Source: Melampsora larici-populina 98AG31
Lineage: Eukaryota > Basidiomycota > Pucciniomycetes > Pucciniales > Melampsoraceae
Assembly: GCF_000204055.1 (NCBI RefSeq)
Contig: NW_006768784.1
Location: 855,323 to 919,322 of the forward strand
Direction of reading: 5' to 3'
DNA: 64,000 nucleotides
A model generated the notes under the pieces. That model saw nothing but the letters and a program-made list of their open reading frames with translations, ran no database searches and was not told where the DNA came from. The position numbers and the translations under genes were made by a program. Below, piece after piece: positions 59,101 through 64,000 of the stretch. Each line of letters begins with the position of its first letter. Position 1 is the stretch's first letter.

Positions 59101-62100
59101 TAGACCCACGCGCCCGAGCAAGGATGCAAATACAAATGGCAAAGGAGAAGCTTTATGAAGCTAAAGTTGGGAAGATCGAGTGGCAAAAAAAATGGGATAA
59201 ACCTGGGATTGGTAAGTAGAGGTACAAGTCTCCATACTATGCTTTTAGAGTTAAAATTTCATGTCTATTCAGGTACTTCGGACCAGCCAAGATACAAGTC
59301 TGTCATGGAGAAAAGAAACAAAGCATTATTGCAAAAATACAATACATACAAGACCAATGTTGAAGCTTATAATGTTGGATTTCCAGACTTTCCTGCTCAA
59401 AAATTGCCCAGCTTTGATGAGATCAAGTCGATGGATATCACTGATCCATTTTGGAATATGGGCCACCTTACACATCCCGACGAGCCCTGGGCAGTTGACT
59501 TGGATACACAGACCGGGATCCAGGCTTTTCGTACAGCAAGAAGTGGCAAGGAGGAAGTTGAGCGAATTGCCTGTGAAGTACACAACATGGTTCGATGTGC
59601 TTTATTACTGGAGGAACGATTATTGGGCTTGCTCGCACTGAGTGAGATGCGTGAGTTTAAGTACTTTGTCAACTTACTTGTTGAACACTGACAGTTCTTC
59701 TTTGTGTATGTAGCTTGGGTGGACGGCTGTCCAAATGGACAATGTCCGGTTGAGCTGGTTCAACGCAGTGGCCTTATTTCAAAGGTATCGTGGGAAACGA
59801 GTCAAGCCGTTCTCAAAGCCTTGCACAGCGAGCTCGTGATGAAATACTGCCGAACTTGGTTGATCTGGAATAGTCAGATTCCCTCGCTGATTCAAAGAAC
59901 CGCACAATACTCGACTAGCAGTGTTGAAGAGGTCAATTTGTTGGTCTCGAAGTGGGGTGCATTGATTCAAAAGTTGAAAAGCACCTGGGAGAAAACCGTA
60001 CACTGCTGCTCGATTGTTTCGCGACCACTTGATGAATTAGAATTGATTGAACAGGCTTTGTTGTTAGGTGATGGACAGGTTGAAGAAAATGATTGGAATG
60101 TGTAGTTTGACTGGTTGCTGTTTTATTTATGAATGATAAAGTTGATGATGATGAAATAGATTCTGAAGTTTGACACAGTTGATCTATTAAATGATGTTCA
60201 ATCAGTATATTGGTGATCGTTAGTGAGAGTGTATTGAGTCGTAAGGATTGTTCGTCTTGAGTAGAACACTGCTTGCTTGCCTTCTTCAAAGGCCTTGGAG
60301 TTAGCCTCAGTTTTGAAACCAAAGCTAAATCCAAGGTCACTGAAGAAGGCAAGCAAGTTTGCACTGTGAATTGTGTATCGATTTAGCTGGTGGATTTCTT
60401 GACGAAGTGCAACGAGAGTTGGTCTCGTTCGACTTGAGCTTGGTTTGAGAGTGATGATCAACTGATCATTGGTTTAAATGTGGCTGACTGCATAGATCGG
60501 TTGAGGTGGCTGTGTGGTGGTGGGTTGAGATCGATTCTGTTTATTTTTGATAAGTTGAAATTTTGAAAACCAAGTCCAGACTGGTTGGAGTGAGTGGTGT
60601 CGGAGTGAGTGGTGTCAGAGTGAGTGGTGAAGTGTAGCAAGACCAGTCTGGCTGATGTCTTCGTGAGGGATCTTCAAGTGAGGTTTTGTGATATGAGCCC
60701 AGACTGATCTGCGAGGAGGTGTCAGACCGGTCTGTGGGGTCTTTGCCAAATGATGTGGACAGACTGGTCTGGGTCTGAGGGAGTACAGACCGGTCTGGTG
60801 AGTACAGACCGGTCTGCAAGGACTTCTCCGGTCTGCATAAATTTCAGCGACCAGATCGGTCTGGTAGTGACTTGTAGTCCCTACGAAAAACCAATCTGGG
60901 CGAGCTGACCGATCTGATAACAATCTTACGGTCTGATACTGTATGTATTTTTCTCTTTTTCTTCGGTGTTTCACCAGAGGATCTGTATGCCACAGGTGAT
61001 CTTTTGTATTTTCTTACTTGTTACTGACAGAAGGTCTCAACTTAGAATGCACTGTTCCAAAACGAGCAGCTGAAATTTGGCACGAGTGTATTCCACTCAT
61101 ATGTGCACAGGTGGTCGTGTCAATTGGAATATAACCCTCGCCTCAACAAGGGCTGGGGACTCTCGGATGGCGAGGGTCTTGAGCGTGACTGGTCTTTTTT
61201 GTCTCCGTTGGTTATGCCAAATAGGTACTCAACAAAACAGCATCAATTGATCACCTTACATCTCCGATCGAAGCATCGAAACAGTCTTTTGCGCGGTAAT
61301 GCAGGTGAGAGTCAAGTCAGTCTCTTTGTACTAACCACATCACACTTTTAGCTGATGCATTGTATTGTGTGTATAATTAGTTGGTTCCGCTCGAGAGAAA
61401 TTGACGCATGCTAGGGAACGTAGCTTAAAAGCTACTAAGACATTAAACGATTTGTTGCAGTCTGATCCACGCTACACTCAGGACTATTTTGCCGCTCAGT
61501 GGGCCAGACAGAGAGCTCTGCAACTGGCCGCCATGGCAGACAAGAGTCGTCTCAAATTTGAGGAGCGATTAGTTCATTTGCTTGATCTTGAGGAGAAGTT
61601 GCAAGAATCACAGTGAATTGCATCTTCCCTCCTCACTTTCAGTACGAAGCTGTACCAAGCTGATATATGTACAATTGGAAACAGTGTGAAACTTGCAAGT
61701 CTGAGGAACACTCGTGATCCGAATACAACTGAATCGGAACGAGAGCAGGCACTCACTCTGCCAGGTTCAATTGTAGCATTTGAAGAGGCAATCGCAACCG
61801 TGGTGGCTGATTTAGGAAGCGAAGAGTTTCGCACTCTCAAAGCAGCCACCAGTAAGTACAAGTTTTGCCTTTTGTATTTCCCTTCAAAAGTCTCATGCAC
61901 TGTACGATCTGGTAGATGCTAAGGCTCGGGCGCTCATCCGAGTTCGTATGGCAAAGCAGAGGCTGTATGAAGCCAAGGTGGGGATTTTAGAGGCTCAAAG
62001 ACGATGGGACAAGCATGGCCAAGGTACATAACTTCTACCTTTCGATTACGAGTTTGTTATTTTTGAATCAATTCAGAGTGATGTTTCAAATGCATTTGGA

Positions 62101-63055
62101 TGTTGTTAGGCACTCGCGTACAACAGAGTCTCAAGCAGTTCATGAGAAACAAACATAACTTATTCAAGAAGAAGTATGATTCATTCAAATTACAAGTGTC
62201 AAAGTATAATGCAATCTTGCCTGTCAGTTACTTACTGTGTCCTTTGTTCGGAGAGACAAAGGAGTTGTCAATTGAGGATGAATTCTGGAGCATGGGGTCA
62301 CTCTCACATCCAGCGGAGGCTTGGGCTGTTGACCGAGGCACTATAGAAGGTATTCAAGCCTTTTTAGAACAGCGAAGTTGTTCTGAAGAGCTCCGCCGCA
62401 TCAGCAGGGAGATCCGCCAAATGATGCTATATGCCCTCAAAACAGACCAGAGCTTTGATCGTATTTCTACTTTATCTACCAAAGGTAAGTTGTATCATTT
62501 GTGCACATAACATAATGAAGTGGTACAGGTCTGCGACTGATTCGATGAATTACGTTACAACTTGTAATTACAGAATGGGACCCGGAATGTCATGGAATAG
62601 AAAGTCCAATCGATTTGGTTCAGCCTGGGGGCCGACAAACAAAAGATGTATGGAATGAAAGTCAAACCGTTTTGAAGGCAGCAGAGATAAATCTTTGCCA
62701 GCTTCACAGTCGAGACTGGATGTCATGGAATGTACACATGCTCGGTTTGCTGAGAGAAACAGCGCCGTACTCGAGCTCGACTTCTGAATTCAACAATTCA
62801 TTAGCACGTGATTGGGACAGGCTGATTGAGAAGTGCCAAAGGGAGTGGGAGGTTAATGTGAACGCACGTAGTCTTCAAGCCGAGGTGCTGGATGATCAGG
62901 AGATTCTGGAGCATAGGATGCTAATGTGGGGGGAGGAAGAGGAGGAATTGAGGCTGCCACGGGATGAGGTCGAGGTGTTTGAGGCTGATGAGTTTGGGTT
63001 CGAGGTGGAAGAGCCTGATGGAGGTGGGGACGACCCATTTACTGATGATCTTTAA
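44130..63055 (+). CDS. KDZ-A transposase, split by 15-kb insertion in intron 5
   Basis: Exons 44130-44715, 44788-45026, 45107-45442, 45510-45659, 45728-45853, then 61046-61304, 61381-61612, 61685-61851, 61916-62023, 62110-62484 and 62574-63055 join in phase to 1019 aa. The N-terminal part has the CxC1 cysteine cluster of KDZ proteins (CACGVGD, FCQCTSDQVRL, GYVGGSP..TAF). The catalytic domain follows: NCPRCFGP, GNFQHRRHKAAS, GCRHDH, YDIGCTLEK (D468) and GWGLSDGEGLERDW (E522). A coiled-coil region and a C-terminal domain with a DDEILEHR-type acidic end complete it. Where KDZ-B has Asp in VDGNFQ, this protein has Asn (FNGNFQ, residue 340, codon 45299-45301). This is probably one of the catalytic acids, so the enzyme may be dead. 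KDZ-B lies in the intron between 45853 and 61046, whose original length would have been 67 bp. Confidence 0.85.
45985..46260. repeat. Subterminal AGACCGGTCT palindrome array of KDZ-B (left), mirrored at 60640-60930
   Basis: Exact AGACCGGTCT palindromes lie at 46063-46072, 46083-46092 and 46103-46112, exactly 20 bp apart. One-base variants (AGACCAGTCT, AGACCGATCT) continue on both sides. The right end has exact copies at 60724-60733, 60787-60796 and 60806-60815 with variants around them. Such clustered palindromes next to the ends are probably transposase (or accessory-protein) binding sites. KDZ-A has a related but different palindrome, CCAGACCTGTCTGG. Confidence 0.8.
46261..47823. other. KDZ-B left interior, no gene recognised
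   Basis: Several open frames (46266-46766, 46771-47085) have no recognisable domain, start context or splice logic. The segment ends at the 3' end of the reverse-strand accessory gene. Confidence 0.45.
47824..49699 (-). CDS. KDZ-B accessory gene, unknown function
   Basis: Exons 49699-49624, 49569-49239, 49168-49089, 49024-48654, 48580-48292 and 48227-47824 join in phase to 516 aa. The first junction is the least certain. The N-terminus is basic (APSTRATRS..SPRPSKRAR). Conserved blocks follow: NYHQVKNYWPIGRIQEQ, a helical region ending MISGVDIDNLKRS, TWHRWLSFALEANKHP, MPPRGSPNSSE, GWCREYTS, GYHPAHGFPRVPDP and a C-terminal Asn/Thr/Asp-rich tail. The order and several splice phases match the KDZ-A accessory gene, while sequence identity is low outside the blocks. 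No cysteine cluster, TET/JBP or nuclease motif is visible. It reads away from the transposase (head-to-head). A role in target choice, transposase regulation or binding the subterminal palindromes is only inference. Confidence 0.72.
49980..50219. mobile_element. GTGCAAGA-rich MITE, copy 2, within the Tc1 left repeat
   Basis: TATGGTTCTCAAACC at the left end is matched inverted by GGTTTGAGAACCATA at the right end. ATT flanks both sides (49977-49979 and 50220-50222). The uninterrupted right repeat of the Tc1 element shows the empty site, which fits one copy of ATT. The interior is full of GTGCAAGA/GTGCAAGTT units in both orientations. A diverged copy lies at 38429-38658. The class is uncertain. 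Confidence 0.85.
50380..51825 (+). CDS. Accessory protein of the Tc1-like element, SAM-like C-terminus
   Basis: Exons 50380-50437, 50517-50968, 51026-51103, 51163-51318 and 51382-51825 join in phase to 395 aa. The N-terminus (TSDSQDNQSIEIDVEDLQ) is acidic. Next comes LIKAIIDVFIAKQTVRLQKR and a region with ITWDIRFRHNRKNWTIIPL and EAYELLKKN. The C-terminal ~65 residues (FEDFISRAKIDLNSVGGSKI to GLLNTAKVYRQHY) have the spacing of a sterile-alpha-motif-like helical domain: an isolated Trp, a hydrophobic GF core and a final helix. It lies entirely within the element and faces the transposase gene tail to tail. The function is unknown. By analogy with Harbinger partners it may help bind the ends or carry the transposase into the nucleus; that is inference. 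Confidence 0.75.
52162..53311 (-). CDS. Tc1-like DDE transposase (DD34E)
   Basis: Exons 53311-52828, 52750-52545 and 52479-52162 join in phase to 335 aa, the usual Tc1/mariner length. The N-terminal ~110 residues hold helix-turn-helix modules (VQWLLQGATVQDVFLRSGL; later DSGVRVSQPTISRELSK). The nuclease has LDETSIDKRN with Asp162, VMDNCPIH with Asp247, and TYSPDMNPIEKTF with Glu282. The second acid pair is separated by 34 residues, the DD34E spacing of Tc1 elements. No stop or frameshift was found. Expected reaction: excision at the CAGC ends and insertion at TA. Both introns are short and the first acid codon spans intron 1. Confidence 0.93.
53920..55972. repeat. 2-kb palindrome made of 177-bp tandem repeats
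   Basis: Left arm: three almost identical units begin at 54130, 54307 and 54484 (period exactly 177). More diverged units start at about 53953 and 54661. Each unit contains GGGTCAGACGTGGGGGTCTA and GAGTTACGG. The right arm (about 55330-55972) carries the same repeat inverted, in diverged form (AGACCCCCACATCTGACCC). The outer ends match as GTATATCAGCTGGACTGTGG and its complement near 55955-55972. The centre (about 54840-55330) is weakly similar to the units. It lies between the Tc1 element and the KDZ-B transposase. It is best called a foldback-type element or an inverted satellite block; no coding frame fits it. Confidence 0.8.
55973..56476. promoter_or_regulatory. Upstream region of KDZ-B transposase
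   Basis: About 500 bp between the palindrome and the ATG. No frame or repeat of note; a short CAGACTGATGCCTGTCAGTGCCTGTCA cluster at about 56170 recalls the CAGAC motifs of the element ends. It must contain the transposase promoter unless the palindrome displaced it. Confidence 0.4.
56477..60105 (+). CDS. KDZ-B transposase, apparently intact
   Basis: Exons 56477-57041, 57103-57341, 57414-57755, 57815-57960, 58014-58143, 58210-58480, 58554-58782, 58864-59030, 59104-59211, 59273-59650 and 59714-60105 join in phase to 988 aa. The N-terminus is basic, then acidic (DEDERDQELFQDLGQESDQEE). The CxC1 cysteine cluster (ICSCGPSRKR, FCSCTPDQVRL, GYFGASP) precedes the KDZ catalytic domain. That domain has VDGNFQQRRHEAAS (D333), CRHDHM, YDIGCTMEK (D463) and GWGFLDGEGLERNW (E521), the expected acid triad. 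A coiled-coil region follows (residues about 565-640), then WNMGHLTHPDEPWAVD and a long helical C-terminus. Exon count and positions match KDZ-A exactly. KDZ transposases move elements with 8-bp target duplications, which fits the ends at 45882 and 60998. No stop or frameshift was found; the 58783-58863 intron resolves an apparent phase clash. Confidence 0.93.
60106..60998. other. KDZ-B right end
   Basis: 3' flank of the transposase, then from about 60570 a region dense in AGACNGGTCTG-type palindromes, ending in the inverted terminal repeat. A short inverted pair (GCTTGCCTTCTTCA..TGAAGAAGGCAAGC) at 60272-60355 can form a hairpin. Confidence 0.6.
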
Positions 63056-63640
63056 ATTGAGTTATGAATTTGATCATTTTGATGAGAGACAGATATGTAA
63101 ATAGTTGTATAAAATGTGTGTTTTTGCGTTTAGGTTGATTGTGTTGATTGAGGTTGACTCATCATGATTTGTCTATAGGTGCCTGTACATAGTTGTCTTT
63201 GCGGTTCAATTGGTTGAAATGTCTTTGCAATTCGATTTGTCGAAATGAGTTAAAAAACAAGGGTTTGCTTGATATTGATGATTGAGTCCTTGGTTTTGAT
63301 TCAGAATTCAAAATGATTTGGTCTTGATAGGCCGTTGTTGATAAAGTTAATGAAAGAGTGGGAGATAAGGGAATTACATTTGTACAATCGGTCGTAGAAG
63401 GCCTCAAAGACTGGTAAGACCACTGGGTTTGGAGGCCAGACAGGTCTGGCTAGCCTCATAGACACGTCTGAGGCCAGGACACGTCTGGATGTCGGACTCT
63501 GCATGGATGGATATGGAAATCAGACGCGAAATGACACGACGCACGCGTATGTGCGTCTGGCAGTGAGATACGGATAGAGTCCGACCAATACGTCTCATTT
63601 TCCTCCGGATGATATCCCAGGAGTCTAGTAGCCAGAGGTG
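63056..63640. other. KDZ-A right end
   Basis: AT-rich 3' flank of the transposase gene, then the ~225-bp terminal inverted repeat (about 63415-63640), with the CCAGACAGGTCTGG palindrome at 63436-63449. Confidence 0.7.
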
Positions 63641-63648
63641 TATTAGTG

Positions 63649-64000
63649 TTACCATCAAGACTCAAGAAGCCTTGGGTTGGAAAATTACAAGATTGACTGT
63701 CAAAATTGTGACCATGCATGAAAAACAGATGTTCACTGCCTCATCCATGGAAAAATGAATCAGGATGCCATCATCAAGTTCTAGAGTATTCCAGTCTGAA
63801 TAGGTTGGCTGTATCTTATTAAACAAAAATCACTTGCATTAACCAGTTTTGAGATTTTTTACTTGTTTGAATATCATTGGATTTGGCTGGTTTTTGAGTT
63901 GATGCAAGCTTACAAGCTCACTTGGCCATGTTGATGATTTTGACTATCTTCAGTTCAAATGAGATGAATAGAATGAGAAAAAATCTTGTGAAAATCTCCA
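63649..64000. other. Flank of KDZ-A, nothing recognised
   Basis: AT-rich sequence to the window edge, continuous with 38843-38888 before KDZ-A inserted. No frame, repeat or motif of note. Confidence 0.5.

Larger units (their letters stand above)
45882..60998. mobile_element. KDZ-B transposon, 15.1 kb, nested in KDZ-A
   Basis: The ends are inverted repeats starting CACCTGTGGCATACAGATCC (right side CACCTGTGGCATACAGATCC with a small difference following). They are flanked by an 8-bp duplication ATCTTTTG (45874-45881 and 60999-61006). Content: an accessory gene (-, 47824-49699), a Tc1-like element (49953-53481), a 177-bp-repeat palindrome (about 53920-55972) and an intact KDZ transposase (+, 56477-60105). 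It is younger than KDZ-A because it interrupts it. The CACCT-G start and 8-bp duplication match KDZ-A, so both belong to one superfamily, but their interiors differ clearly. Confidence 0.92.
38897..63640. mobile_element. KDZ-A transposon, 24.7 kb including nested insertions
   Basis: The ends are inverted repeats starting CACCTCTGGCTA at both sides. They continue for about 230 bp with TAGACTCCTGGGATATCATC and GGAGGAAAATGAGACGTATT blocks (38897 to about 39130, and about 63415 to 63640). An 8-bp direct duplication TATTAGTG flanks them (38889-38896 and 63641-63648). Eight-bp duplications are established for the KDZ superfamily. Content: an accessory gene (-, 40263-42836) head-to-head with the KDZ transposase (+, 44130-63055), whose fifth intron contains all of KDZ-B. 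Without KDZ-B the element is about 9.6 kb. The palindrome CCAGACCTGTCTGG occurs near both ends (39088 and 63436). Confidence 0.92.

Noticed and set aside
45882..60998. TET/JBP or DNA-modification gene as KDZ cargo
   Set aside because: Some basidiomycete KDZ elements carry TET/JBP genes, but no HxD..H dioxygenase motif was seen in either accessory gene or elsewhere in the elements.
1..64000. tRNA, rRNA or CRISPR features
   Set aside because: No convincing T-loop/anticodon arrangement, rRNA conserved block or spaced short repeat array was found on either strand.

Overview
ORGANISM. The window looks like a basidiomycete rust fungus (Pucciniomycotina, probably Pucciniales and Melampsora-like). 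This is inference from several things: AT-rich DNA, genes cut by many 60-100 bp GT-AG introns, fungal housekeeping proteins, and a heavy load of KDZ (Kyakuja-Dileera-Zisupton), PIF/Harbinger and Tc1/mariner/pogo transposons. No rRNA, tRNA or CRISPR array was seen. Exon coordinates were built by hand from reading frames, splice signals and family conservation.

HOST GENES. An eIF4E-family cap-binding protein (class II/4EHP-like, 2753-4229 +); a membrane-anchored Shewanella-like metallophosphatase (5422-6921 -); a small secreted cysteine-rich protein that could be an effector (15604-15984 +); the large subunit of replication protein A (25133-27451 +); two divergent paralogous VTT/TVP38-like membrane proteins (28489-29950 - and 34763-36586 +); a short zinc-ribbon protein (31479-32114 -); and a small hydrophilic protein (33088-33605 +). 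A second, partial RPA1 copy at 10347-11450 is fused in frame to the C-terminal part of a transposon SANT-type protein, giving an intact 282-codon chimeric gene.

MOBILE REGION 1 (9.2-24.9 kb). A 451-bp MITE (9198-9648), a GC-rich inverted-repeat element (14159-14466), a short TA-flanked MITE (14546-14669), a decayed pogo-like element whose transposase tail keeps a PIP-box (16482-18085, with a MITE inside), then a PIF/Harbinger element (18183-24874, TTA duplication) with a second, intact Harbinger element inside it (21147-24762). Each Harbinger element carries a transposase plus a SANT/Myb-like partner. The outer transposase has three TGA stops, all explicable as TCGA to TTGA.

MOBILE REGION 2 (38.2-63.6 kb). 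A nested stack. The outermost element, KDZ-A (38897-63640, TSD TATTAGTG), holds KDZ-B (45882-60998, TSD ATCTTTTG), which sits inside an intron of the KDZ-A transposase gene. KDZ-B holds a two-gene Tc1-like element (49953-53481, TA duplication), whose left inverted repeat is itself split by a 240-bp MITE (49980-50219). KDZ-B also holds a 2-kb palindrome built of 177-bp repeats. Both KDZ elements have the same two-gene plan: a transposase and a head-to-head accessory gene of unknown function. The KDZ-B transposase looks intact (988 aa). KDZ-A is open too (1019 aa), but an expected catalytic Asp is Asn.
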